From: Pohlia nutans
Lineage: Eukaryota > Streptophyta > Bryopsida > Bryales > Mniaceae
Direction of reading: 5' to 3'
Length of the DNA stretch: 64,000 nucleotides
Assembly: GCA_022496805.1 (NCBI GenBank)
Contig: CM040107.1
Span: forward strand, 12,730,501 to 12,794,500
This document shows, one piece after another, positions 1-10,493 of the stretch (within the stretch, counting starts at the first letter, position 1; each line of letters begins with the position of its first letter). The position numbers and the translations under genes are program-made. The notes beneath the pieces are model-generated. The model did no database searches, was not told where the DNA came from, and saw only the letters and a list, made by a program, of their open reading frames with translations.

Positions 1-183
1 ATAGGTACCAAATATTCCACGGTCATAGGTCCAAAATTTTACTAAAAATAACTGAATATTTGAATAGTTGCTAAATATAGTATCGTTGACCACGGTTTAT
101 GTGAAATTATTGCTCGTAATTTCACATTTCTCCGCTCACTGCTCACCGCTCCCCGCTCCCCGCGCGCATACTATCCTCGTCCC
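1..183 (-). mobile_element. Terminal segment of a DNA element (end word GGGACGAGG), running off the window
   Basis: Reverse-complemented, this segment matches 29094-29276 over its whole length, with scattered substitutions. Both copies begin abruptly with GGGACGAGGATAGT followed by a GC-rich stretch, and their flanks are unrelated: gypsy pol here, 271-bp satellite at 29093. A shared sharp end in two contexts marks a mobile-element terminus. At 29094 the same end lies about 540 bp beyond the stop codon of a MULE-like transposase gene, so this is probably the end of a related element. The other end lies outside the window, so no target duplication can be checked. It truncates the integrase region of the neighbouring retrotransposon. 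Confidence 0.65.
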
Positions 184-1241
184 TACCGGGTCGGGGTCAA
201 AGTGCTGAATGCTGACTAGGAGGACAGTGTTGTTGAGAAGGGTATACTGGACACGATACGGGCTGAACCATTTGCTACGAAGTTTACCGGCATGGACATG
301 TGCTCCTTTCGGGTGCCAGAGGACGTAGTCGCCTACGTTGTATTGAGTCGACTGGCCTTGGGTCCGGGCCCACTGTGCTCGGTTCCACTGTTGTGCGCCG
401 TGGTGGGTGGCTGCTACCAGTCGGGTCTCTTCTAACTTCTCGAGTTTGGCAACTCGGGCTGAGAGTACTCGCTTGGGAGTGAAGTCGGTAGTCGATGTTG
501 ACCGTTGGGTCGGAATGATGTATTCGGTTGGCATCAACGGTGTCAGACCATACACCAATTGGAAAGGTGTGTGGCCCGTGACAACTTTGTATGTCGTTCG
601 GTAAGCAAAGAGGACCGTGTGGAGCTGTAAGTCCCAGTCGGTTCGGTTCTTGTTGACTAGCTTCTGGAGCATGCGGACTATGACCTTGTTGGTCGACTCG
701 GCTTGGCCGTTGCCTTGCGGGTAGTATGTTGTTGAAGTCGTGTGTCGGAGCAAAAAATGCTCGGTGAGAGTGTGCACCGTGCTATTGATGAAATGGGTAC
801 CTTGGTTGCTTACTAGGTGAAGTGGACATCCAAACCAGGTAAGGATTGCCTCGTACAGGAACTGTGCGGTGTCCCTAGCGGTGTTTCCTCGGAGAGCTCT
901 AGCCTTGACCCATTTGGTGGCATAGTCGGTAGCCACCAAAATGTATCGACAGGCTGTATATCGGGTCTTCTTGACGAGGCCTATGAAGTCGAGTCCCCAT
1001 TTCATAGACGGTTCTGCGGGTAGTTGGGTGACGAGCTTCGAGGAGACTGTCTAGGGTAGTCCGCCTGTCATCTGGCATTCATGACACGACTGGCAGTACT
1101 GCACAGCATCTTGGTGTAGAGTCGGCCACCAGTAGCCTGCGTCTAGTATTTTCCGGACAGTGATGTCATGAGAAAAATGTCCTCCAGCGTTGCCTTTGTG
1201 TAATTCTTGGAGGATTGTTGTCGGCTGACTGCCGGTCAAGA
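136..1241 (-). pseudogene. pol part 3: integrase, catalytic Asp lost, C-terminus replaced
   Basis: The first part (1239-1051) carries the HHCC zinc-binding module (H-GNAGG-H, then C-QS-C). An in-frame TAG at about 1051 interrupts the frame, which continues at 1005. The core has the first catalytic Asp in MKWGLDFIG and the Glu in YYPQGNGQAE. The second Asp, normally in VSDQGTHF, is asparagine (VSNQGTHF), so strand transfer should be lost. From 183 leftward the reading frame runs into the terminal sequence of another element (GTRIVCARGAGSGEQ), so the last residues are not integrase. Confidence 0.85.
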
Positions 1242-2045
1242 CTAGTCGGAGCTGGTGGTCCTTGCCGAGTTGGTACAGTTGTCCGTCGAGTACGGAATGG
1301 CTTTGTGAGCAATTCGCTTGCGAGCCTCCTTCGTCATGTGGGTTGGAAAAGTCCCGGTAGTCAAGTAGTCGACTATCGGGTGTAGCCAGTCGGGTTCGGT
1401 GGAAAAGAGTTGTGCGTCGACTGTCTGGTCGGGTATGCCTATGGCTGGCTCGGCCCCTTCATTTCTTGATAGTGCGTCGGCTACTCCATGCGTTTTGCTT
1501 GGTTTATAAACCACAGTGAAGTCGAATTCAAGAAACAGTAGTAGCCAGCGTGCCAGTCGACCCGATACCTGAGGTTTGTTGATCAAGTACTGGAGCGCCA
1601 GGTAGTCGACATAGAAGACAAATTTATTACCGAGGAGGTAATGGGGGAATTTGTTGATGGCGTACACCATTGCGAGGGCTTCCTTCTCGGTTGTTGTATA
1701 GTTCTTCTCTGCTTTGTTGAGTAGTTGGGAAGCGTAGGCTATCGGCTGGTCGATGTTGCCGGTCGGGTTCTGTGCTAACATCGCCCCGACTGCTCTGTCG
1801 GATGCATCTGTGTGTATGTGGAAGTCGAGTGACCAGTCGACTCCGATCAGGATTGGTGCAGTCTGGTATCGATCCTTGATGGTCAGGTATGCTATTGCGC
1901 ACGCCGGCGTCCTGTTGAACGATTTGCCTTTCCTGGTCAGTTTGGTGATGGGTTCCATGATGGCAGCATAATTTTTGATGAAGCATCGGTTGAACTGCGC
2001 TAGTCCGTTGAACGTCTGAATGGCTTAGACGTCCTTCGGTGATGG
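1242..2045 (-). pseudogene. pol part 2: RNase H and connection
   Basis: The open stretch 1958-1242 encodes a Ty3-type RNase H domain that would remove the RNA strand during reverse transcription. Visible motifs are HTDASDRAVGAML (first catalytic Asp), TTTEKEALAMVYA (catalytic Glu) and the conserved tail GVADALSRN. It follows directly on the RT thumb region. A frameshift near 1298 separates it from the integrase zinc-binding region. The gypsy order RT-RH-IN is preserved. Confidence 0.85.
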
Positions 2046-3734
2046 CATGTCGACTAGGGCCTGAATTTACTTTGGATCCGGAAACTTGCCTTCCCGTCCT
2101 ACAATGTAGCCCAAAATTACACCAGAAGGAACATAGAAGATACACTTTTCTGGATTGAGGCTTACCCCGTACTGTCGACATCGGTCGAAGACTAGTCTGA
2201 GCTTCGGTAGGTGGGAGTCGATGTCGCTGTAGACACTCAAATCGTCAAGGAATAGCTTCATGAAGTCGCTCAGGTACTCTTTGAAGATCTGGTTGATGAT
2301 GCGCTGGTAGGTAGGCGGGGCGTTCTTCAATCCGAACGGCATCACGACCCATACATACGCGCCCCACTCGGTGATGAACGCTGTTTTGGGGCGGTCGGTC
2401 GGGTCGATCCGTACCTAGAGGTAGCCTGAGAAGCAGACAATGAAGGAGTAGGCTTCATAGCCTATAACTGCGTCGAGTACCTCGTCCGTGAACGGGAGGG
2501 GATACGGGTCTTTCTTGGTTGCTGCATTAAGTCGACGGAAATCTACGCATATCCGTAGTTTCCCATTCTTTTTGGGGACCACAACTATTGGGGATAGCCA
2601 TGTCGCCTGGTCAACTGGTGCAATGAACCCTGCTTTTAGAAGCCGTTCCAAGTCGTCCTTCACGGCTTGTGCATAGTTCGAGTTCATCCGATATCTTGCC
2701 TGGTGACTAGGCGAGATGGTCGGGTTGAGCTCGATCCGATGAGTCGCTATGTGTTCAAGTATACCTCGCAGATCTTTGTATGAAAAGGCAAAAATGTTGA
2801 TGTATTCCTTAAACAGGGATTCTGTGCAAGCTCTGAGACTAGGGCTCAGACTAGAGGTACCGACGTTGACATGGTCGAGTCGATCCTCCTCATTGTGATT
2901 CCAATGGGCAATGTCCATGAATCGCAGCTTGTCTCGTATTGGTGTCTCGTCTACCAACATTGTTCCTGGTCTATGTTGAATACCTTGGTGCCTAGGGGTA
3001 CTGGTCGTCGTAGTCGGTTCCGTGCCAGGCTGGTCGACTGTCGACTCGGTAGCTAGGAGGTTCCAGTCGATTGTGCCCATTGTGTAGAGGGTCGGGTCGG
3101 ATGCCATCAAGATTTCCTCCTCTTCATCGGTGATTCCTTCCGCGAAGTTGTAACAGACTAGAGCATGCGGTGTAACCGCCTCGTATCCTAACTGTCGATT
3201 TATCTTGACGGTCTTGACGGTGCCATTGCCCATGATCTGCACTTCATTGCTGCCCCAGTCGTGTATGACTTTGGCATGTCGAAGCCAGGGTCGACCGAGT
3301 AATAACCAGTAGTCTGACTTGACTCTCGAGCAGTCGATGACTATAAGCGTGACTATGTAGGGGATGCCATGAATGTGAATTTTGACATCCCTGATCAATC
3401 CTTTGGGTCGTGCTATGGTGCCATTAGCCATCTTGAGGTTGAATGGTGCGGGTGACGGTTTGGCTAGTCCCAACCGTCGGCGTTCATCTTCGGTGATGAC
3501 ATTGACGCCGGAACCGACATCGATCAGAACGTTGTTGACCATGTTTTTACCGACTGAGACTGTGATGACTGGCATGTGTTTGTCGATGACTGCTGCAGCG
3601 GCGATCGTCACCTCCTCTGTAGTCAAGTAGGGTAACTCTGGAGTCGACTCTGGGTCTGGATGAGTAAGTCGATCCCGAACCAGTTTGGTGAGGGTCGGTG
3701 ATAACTGTAGTAAGTCACGGATGAAAACCTGCAA
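2046..3734 (-). pseudogene. pol part 1: retropepsin and reverse transcriptase, inactive
   Basis: The open stretch 3734-2415 starts with an aspartic protease; the active-site motif reads LIDVGSG near residue 72. An RT palm follows (PKKNGKLRICVDFRRLN). In the motif that normally reads F-x-D-x-F-S-G-Y the catalytic aspartate is valine (SFIVCFSGY), and two codons later an in-frame TAG interrupts the frame at a position where glutamine is usual. The frame resumes with MPFGLKNAP and the FLDD box (about 2345-2067). Further in-frame TAA codons follow near 2067 and 2025. This is a dead RT; frame is conserved across these stops. Confidence 0.85.
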
Positions 3735-6205
3735 TTTGCAGTCTTGGAGTTGATCGAGGATCTGCTGCTGGACAGCGCCGAATGCGATGCTGCCTTGGTC
3801 GACTGTAGCCAGAGTCGGTTGGTCTGGGTTGTCTTGAAGGGTGATCGTTTTTGCTGTAATGCATCCGCGTCCCAGTCGAATGAGGGCGAGGCCTTAGTCG
3901 ACTTTGGGTCTTTAGTGGAAGTTGTTGTTTCCAACTCGGCTTGGAGTTGACGAACTTCCTGCATCATTTGATCACGTAGTAGTTCTAGGGCAGTCCAGTC
4001 GGTCTTCTCCGTGGTTTCGTCAGGAGTCGGATGGTCGGTAGTCGATTGGCTTTTGGTAATGGCTGCGACCGTTAGGACACCAACCGTAGTGTTCGGTAGT
4101 TCTTCAATGACTACTGACGACGTATTGGGCTTGGTCTCGATTTGCTGATTTAGGAATTTGACGACCTTCGAATCCTTCAGTAGGGGACACAAGTGTGTCG
4201 GGTGGTCCAAGGTTTTGCACAGAGAGCAAGGAAATATCCATCGTGGTGTGCTATCGCGGGGTGGTCGACTCCTTGATTCGGCGGTAGTCAACACTGCTAC
4301 TGGGGCTGTCCTATTAGCCGCCGCGCGCCTTTTTCCGATCTCGCTTTCCGGATTGAGCTTGCAATCGCGTTCGAAATGGCCTGGCTTCTTGCATCGGTTG
4401 CAAAATGCTCGTTTGGTAGTCTCGGTTCGCTCGGTAGTGGTCGAGTCGGGTTCGTTAGGTAGTCCGCTTTCTGCAAGCTTAGCCGATTTCTTGGCCTGGG
4501 CTAGTGTCGATCTTGGTAGTCCGACTGTGGCTACCTGCAGATACTTCAACAAACCAGCTCGGAAATTGCTTAGTAGGAAATTATCAGCCGGAACGACCTC
4601 AAACTGGCTTGCTAGTTTCATCATCCGTTCATAGTAATCGTCAACCGACTCTTTGGCATCATGTTTCATACTGCGGAAACGTAGGTAAGCCTGGTCATCA
4701 TTGTCGATATCCTGGTAGCGGTGTTTGAAGGCATCGAGGATTCCATGTAAGTCTTGGTGTGGGTATGACGTTCGTTGAGTCGAGAACCAATTATAGTTAG
4801 CAGCATCAACTAGGGAATTTCCAAATAACGCTATAGTAATAGCCGAATCGGTTTCGCCATTCAACGTTAGGGCATTGAGAAATCGATGGACATGCGTAAT
4901 GGCACACTTACCTTCCTTGTAGGTAGGCATCGCTACCGGTTTCCAAGCAGTCGTCCAAGTCGGGAGTGTAGCTGCTGGGTAGGAAGGCTGCTGCTGCATC
5001 TGAGCTGTAGGTACCGAATAGCCTATCGACCGAGGGTTGTATAGTGCGCATTGTTCGAGAAGGTGACCATAGCCGCCACAAGATGCACACATAGGTATGG
5101 TGGGCTGGTACTGGGTGACAGTCGGTAGGACTGGTGGCTGGAAAGGTACCGGTCGGTTGTATGGGTTTTGTGGCATGGGCCTATTATGCGTCTGTGAAAA
5201 CGATGGTTGATTGATAGGTTGAATCATAGGAATGCCTATCGCTGGTTGAGTTTGGTAACCAGGTAGTAGAGTAGTCCGAGGGGTCGACATTCTGGGGGTT
5301 GTAGTGTGGGCTATCCTCGGTTGAGCTATGTATAGAATATTCGGCTCATGAATATGAGTGCGGATATTCGGGAGACTGGATCGAGTAACAACCTGGTCGA
5401 CTGGTTGGTTAGAGTGATAGATCTGTTTGATCCTATCGACTAGGTCATCATCAAAGCCGTCTATGCCAGTCGGGTATGGGTTGTCGGTACTCGGTGATCT
5501 GGGTCGACTATTCATTTGACCAGGAGAACTGGGTTCCTGGTGAAATGTAAGCGACTGGTCCGGTCGACCTGGTTGGGATTCCGAGTGTAGTTGCTCAGAA
5601 GGGCGGGTTCTGGCTGGATAAAAGATCGACCAGTTCGGAGTCCAATTCATCCCTATTACGACGTAGTTGTTCTATTTCTAACTGTCGTTGATACGAAATG
5701 ATGGGAGGTTCGGTAGCGTACCTTACTAGTCGTTGATGCGCACTGGAAGGTCGTTCCGGTAAGTCGAGCGGGTCGTCCAGGACCCTTCGTGGAGAAGTCG
5801 GGTTCGACCTTGTCTGGAACGCCACAGTCGGGCCGGTTTGATGATTCGTGGTGTACATGGTCGGTAGAATCGCCAGGGGTCGGGTTGGCATATTTGAGAT
5901 GCCTCGTCCCATTGTACCAAAGTTTCGTGAAAAATGGTACCTTCCGGGGTATTCATCCTTCCCTGTGTGAACTCCATGTAGTGTTGTAAAGACGGGTCGG
6001 TAGAGGTCGATGCTGCGACTTGCCGCCGAATCTCGTATGTTGGTCGGGGATCTATTCCCGTGGTAGTCTCATGGACTACTGTCGGTGGAACGGTCTCCGA
6101 CTGTAAATTTCGCCATTCTTTGTGAAAACGTGGGTTAGAGAGCTGGTCGGCAGTTACTTCGACTGGTAAGAGAGAACCGGTAGCTCGTGTACGCGGTCGT
6201 TCCAT
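3735..6205 (-). pseudogene. gag of the gypsy element (capsid plus three CCHC knuckles), frameshifted
   Basis: Three overlapping minus-strand reading frames (6205-5726, 5912-5595, 5650-3623) carry consecutive pieces of one protein, so at least two frameshifts are present. The last piece has a retrotransposon-gag-like helical domain about 240-400 residues in. A CCHC knuckle (CASCGGYGHLLEQC) lies before that domain, and two more lie after it (CNRCKKPGHFERDC and CSLCKTLDHPTHLC). Knuckles normally sit only at the C-terminal side, so the first one is unusual. The product would form the particle shell and bind element RNA. The same frameshifts occur in the copy at 21723-24015, so they predate the duplication. 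Two base differences between copies were seen (W/R and K/R changes). Confidence 0.85.
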
Positions 6206-6667
6206 ACTAGCGACGCGGCAGTTATCTGATCTAGATCTGGATCTGGGATTTAGATCTGACTCTGCTAGGTAGGTCGGGCTCTGAGATGAGTTTGGCTAGT
6301 CTTTTGTGCTGGCTTAGTCGGTTGCTCTTTGGCACTGTAAGCCTTGTTCACAGACTACTCTTACAGATTCCTGGTCAGTAGCATTATCGACTGTTGACTA
6401 CCCTAGTCGACTGTTACACAGAGTGATCTCCGAGGCTCTTTTCGGCTACTCGGGCTCTGGGTTTTTCTCAAGACATATGATTTTTGAGTAAAAAGCAGGT
6501 GGCTGCTGTTTCCCAGGGACGTTAGCGCCTTAGCGATAGTCGACAGGATCGACTAGGATCTAGATCAGGATCGACCAGGATCTGGATCTGGATCTAGATC
6601 TAGATCTGGATCTAACTAGCCCAACAAAAAGACGAGCGTCTAAGCTGAACTTTGCATGGTCGCCAAA

Positions 6668-7210
6668 TGTTAAGGGGGTTCTTCTAGGAACCGACCTTAA
6701 ACGAATGAAGCTACTCCCCCCAAGACTATTCCACTCTAGACTAGTTTCTAGAGATTGAGAGGAGTAGTAAGAGGTTTCTACTAAGAAGAATGGACTGTCG
6801 GCTAAGGAAAAGCACCAGTATGCTAGTAAGTCGACTCCTGCATACCCACAGACTACTGCAACTAACCAAGATACAACCATAAGGAATGATTCAAGAGCAG
6901 GAAACAGCAATAGTCTAACAGCAGTAGTCTAACATACTAGTGCGCACAAGAAGAGTTTAAGACAAGAACGAAGTACAATTGAGGCTGCCAAGAAGATGTA
7001 CAAATGATATAGCAACAACTCTCCCGAAGAGAGTGAAGGTACATATAGGAGACTGGTCTGACAGTGTGTCAGACTGGTCGGCCGGAAAAGTCGGGTCGAC
7101 CAGTCTGTACAAGCCTGTACTGCCACGTGTCGCCTGCCGGGTCTATTCCTGCCGGGTATAGACTAGCCTACTCTTAGCCTAAGCGAATATTAACTAATAT
7201 TCGGTTAACA
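6668..7210 (-). repeat. 5' LTR of the gypsy element (543 bp)
   Basis: On the minus strand the LTR begins TGTTAACC and ends CTTAACA, giving the short inverted ends TGTTAA/TTAACA. It is followed by TTTGGCGACC; the TGG there is a normal start for a primer-binding site. The five bases outside the LTR (7211-7215, GCTAC) would be one half of the target duplication; the other half is not in the window. The end points are inferred from the terminal inverted words and the adjacent priming site, because no second LTR of this copy is present. The duplicated copy lies at 20718-21260. Confidence 0.75.
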
Positions 7211-7491
7211 GCTACGTGGATGACTTGCTAGCTGCATCCATGGGCAGTCAAGAACTATGGACAATCTGCTCAATCGAGACTGCAAATCATTTCTAGTACT
7301 CTCCTTCTTCCACATTTCAATATTTTAACCTGTGAGCTTCTTTCCCTTCCTCATTCACTCTTTGTTATCCTTATTCATCCCCTCCATTTTTTTCCTTCTT
7401 GACCATGGGTTCCAGACATCCAACCCATGCACTACAGATTCTTCGTCCGTCTCGTCCTTCTTCTCTAGGGGAATTGACTGGGTTCTTGTAG
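7211..7491 (+). other. Flank of the gypsy LTR: fragment of the 128-bp repeat plus unassigned DNA
   Basis: Bases 7216-7258 (GTGGATGACTTGCTAGCTGC...) match the units of the repeat at 12548-13190, so the gypsy element landed in or beside such a unit. The rest, to 7491, shows pyrimidine-rich sequence ending in TTCTTGTAG, a plausible 3' splice site for the ORF that follows. Nothing else is recognisable. Confidence 0.45.
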
Positions 7492-8073
7492 TTTGTTTAC
7501 AACTCGGATGCATGTCGAGTGAAGAAAAATATTCCTCCTCATCCATTGTTGCAAGGCATTGTTAGTGGAGCAGATGATTTTTTTTGGAACATTCACTGTG
7601 GCGAAGAGATGGCACGGCTTGTCAAACCTCGTTCGACCTAGAAGTAGAGAGTTAGGGTTTTAGAGTAGCTAGGAGTAGTCCGAATCTCCATAAATGAGTG
7701 TGGGAGTGACCATAATGGTACATTTAGTTATTTATGTAGAGGAGGCACTCGCGCGTGCTGTAGAGTTATTGCTAGGGTCCGGTTTTGACGATAGGTGTCC
7801 GGGTTGGTCACGGGACCCGGATTGGAAACCGGGTAGGGGATGGACGAGTCAGGAATGGACCCGGCCACGTTTCACGCCTTGAAATGGGCGGCTTTGATTA
7901 GGGCGGTTCACTGTTCATTTTCGCATAGTGTTTCCAGTCCACCCTTGCACCAGATTTTTGTGTTTCCGAATACTGTGATAGAGCAAGGAGAGCGACCGGG
8001 TGGCGAGCAAGTATTCCGGGAGCTTAGGCGGAGCGCGCGCAATTGAGGGAAGGAAGTTTTGGAGCCAGGAGCG

Positions 8074-10493
8074 ATGGGACGGAAGGACGATTGGAGGCTC
8101 GGACTGCCGGTTCCGGATAAGTTGGTGCTCCCAGTTGCTCCGACCAATGCGGGACATAGGGAACAGCTGCGGAAGGATTTGCGCAAAATGGGTTGTGAAG
8201 AATTTCTGTACCTACCATGGGATCTCCACAGCGATACTATGTTGCAGGAGTTAGGTGGAAAACCTGTACCGGCGAAATTCTGGGACAGCGAAATCCGGGG
8301 ACAGTGGAAGAAGTGGACCTCTGAACACTGGCGCGTGACGTACAACTTCCCCGACAGCCCGTTTGGATACGACAAGACCAAGCAGGATTACGGATGGGTG
8401 AAGGAAAGGTTTTCTCAACCGGTCTCAGAGAATCACGGATTTCGGGTGCAGGACTGCATAGACGACCGGGAGAGGCGCCTGCTGCGCTTTTTGGTGCCTA
8501 TTTTGAGCGCGGACAAACCCACCACCTGCACGATCAAACTAACGAAGACCATTTACGAGGCCTACTTCAACACCCGGAAGACCGGATGGGGACTCATTGT
8601 GGACGAGTTGGTGGTCCAGGAAGCGCGCAAACTCGGAAACAAGAAGGGATGTCCTCTAACCCCTTTTCTGTTTCATTTGTATGACAAGTACGGGTGTCTT
8701 AAGGCCAAGGAGAAAGAGGAATGGGAGAACTGCCGGAGGATCATGGACCGGGGGCCGCCAAGGGCCCGGGAGGGGAATGCGGATGGGAGCGAGGACGAGG
8801 ACAGCCCGGACAAAGAAGAACGGAAAGAGCAGGAAGAAAGAAGAGCGGACGAAGCAGCGGTCAATCCGGATATAGAGGAAGGCCAATCGGAGCCCTCGGA
8901 GACCCGAGCAGAAGGTGAGGAACCGGGTCAGAAGACACCAGTGAGGGCGGGCCACTTCAGGGCGCGCACTTGAGGCCAACGCAAGAAACTCCAGGAGACT
9001 CTAGACAAAACGGAACCCGAGGAGGAACCGGACCAGGAGACACCACCCCGAGGGCAGGTGAAGAGGCACGTGAGGATTTCGGAAGACGAAGAGGAGGAAG
9101 AAGAGGACCAGGACTACGACATGATTGTGATCGGGGTTAGGGTTCCTCCGAGGAAGAGACACTGGAAGAGGACACCGGTGGATAGCCGGAGAAAGAGGGG
9201 ACGGGCACTGGAGTCGAGCGGACGTCAGAATAACGTCAAGGTGAAAACCAAGAGGGCGCGAGAATCAAAACCGGTGCGGGACAAAGAGGAGTACCCGGAG
9301 GAGATCCGGACTTATGAGCAAGCTCCCCGAAATGCAGGACCGGAACTGGAAGACATCCCCCTACGAGAATCGGAGGAGGACTTCCTCAAACCAGTCAGGG
9401 AGGCATTAGACACGATGGAAGGTAAGTACCGCCCCATCTGTACTTCGATGAAGGAAGTTGGGCGTGTCATCCAGAGTACACAGGTAGAGAGGTACCCGGA
9501 GATTGATCGGAGAATGAGGAAGGAAGTAGACAAGCTCCCAAGGACGCAGGGGAGGACGAAGAGGAAATAGGAGATGAGGGGGACCAGGAGCAGGGAATGC
9601 CAGCGGGAGCAGAACTGGTCCAGGAGGCAGGCCCATCCGCGAATGTGCCAGCGGAACGAAGAGAACCGCCCCGGATGGAGGACATGTTACTGCAGACACG
9701 GATGGCACTGGACTTGGTTACGGAGCAGTACAACCCCATGTTCGCTGCTCTCCGGGAGACAGGGACCCTTCTGTGGACGAACGACGCTCTGGAGTATCCG
9801 GCGCGGATTCGGAAGCTCCAGAGGAAACTCATCTGGAGCAGGGAGAGGGAGAATGAGCTAACCGAACAACTGCAGGGTATCCGGGAGGCAGAGAGCGAAT
9901 CTGCGGCTCTCTTGAAGGGATTTGGGGAGGAGCTGCAACGAAAGGTAGCCTACATTAATAAGATGGAGGCCCACGTACAGAGGAAGGAGTTGCACATCCG
10001 GGAGCAAGAGGATACCATTCAGAGGGTAGCAGAGACAAGCCGGCAGTGCGTCTCCAAGCTATCCGGGTTGTTTCAATCGGATGGGGAGGGACAAACAAAG
10101 GCCCGGTTGTACGACAAGCGGGTACTTCAACCGGGATTGGAGGGAGCAGCCTGGATGAAGAATGTAGTTTGAGAGTACTTGAACAAGGTAGAAGCGTATT
10201 TGGTGGAGTTCCGGGTACTGGCGGAATACATCCGGGAGAGCTCTTCGGAGGAGGAGTCGGATCAGGAGGAACCTACCTCCCGGACCGTGGTGGATGTGGA
10301 GCCAATCCACATGGTCCGACCCGCGGGAGTAAGCCTAGAAGAAGTCCGGGATTTGAGCGAAGGTATGGAGGCAATGGATGTCCACCCGGACAGGGCGGAA
10401 AAGCAACAGGTGGGACAGCCGGCAGGGCGCGGAACTCGGAAAGATAGGCCGGCAGATCCAATCTTGGTGGGAAGCCCGGAAGATGAGGAATAG
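8074..10493 (+). pseudogene. Element A ORF: N-terminal globular domain, acidic linker, coiled coil; broken
   Basis: ATG at 8074 (MGRKDDWRLGL...) opens about 300 codons, including a region with PILSADKPTT and NKKGCPLTPFLFHLY. This pattern faintly recalls domains of plant retroelement accessory ORFs (inference). A TGA at 8971-8973 interrupts the frame. The same frame continues to about 9540, where a frameshift occurs. The coiled-coil part (RIRKLQRKL...) runs to a TGA at 10170-10172 and on to the true end at 10493. Element B encodes the intact counterpart. No catalytic motif of a transposase, integrase or polymerase was seen. The function is unknown; a structural or DNA-binding role in the element is a guess. 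Confidence 0.7.

Larger units (their letters stand above)
184..7210 (-). mobile_element. Ty3/gypsy LTR retrotransposon, decayed and 3'-truncated
   Basis: Read on the minus strand the order is LTR, primer-binding region, gag with zinc knuckles, retropepsin, reverse transcriptase, RNase H, integrase. This is the Ty3/gypsy (Metaviridae) order. The element is broken by frameshifts and in-frame stops, and two catalytic aspartates are replaced (see the pol entries). The 3' LTR is missing because pol is cut at 184 by another element. The leader between LTR and gag (about 6206-6667) is rich in GATCTAGATC-type words that encode a meaningless Arg-Ser repeat. The gag-to-LTR half (from 3913) is duplicated in inverted orientation at 20718-24015. 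Confidence 0.9.
3913..8401 (+). repeat. Left (donor) arm of a 4489-bp inverted duplication
   Basis: Every position pairs with the reverse complement at 27928 minus that position. Both ends obey the same sum, so the arms have no net insertion or deletion. Comparison of the readings shows only two base differences, both in gag. The arm runs from inside gag, through the LTR and the flanking host stretch, into the ORF of element A. Here the retrotransposon and element A continue naturally on both sides, so this is the source. The right arm is 19527-24015 and the spacer is 11125 bp. Confidence 0.9.

Noticed and set aside
6560..6910. ORF ending in an Arg-Ser repeat (and its copy at 21018-21368)
   Set aside because: It covers the LTR and GATCTAGATC-rich leader of the gypsy element; the RS repeat is a translation of simple sequence.
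8656..8979. Antisense ORFs over the element A gene (for example 8656-8979)
   Set aside because: Shadows of the GC-rich sense ORF; translation is low-complexity Ser/Leu/Pro.
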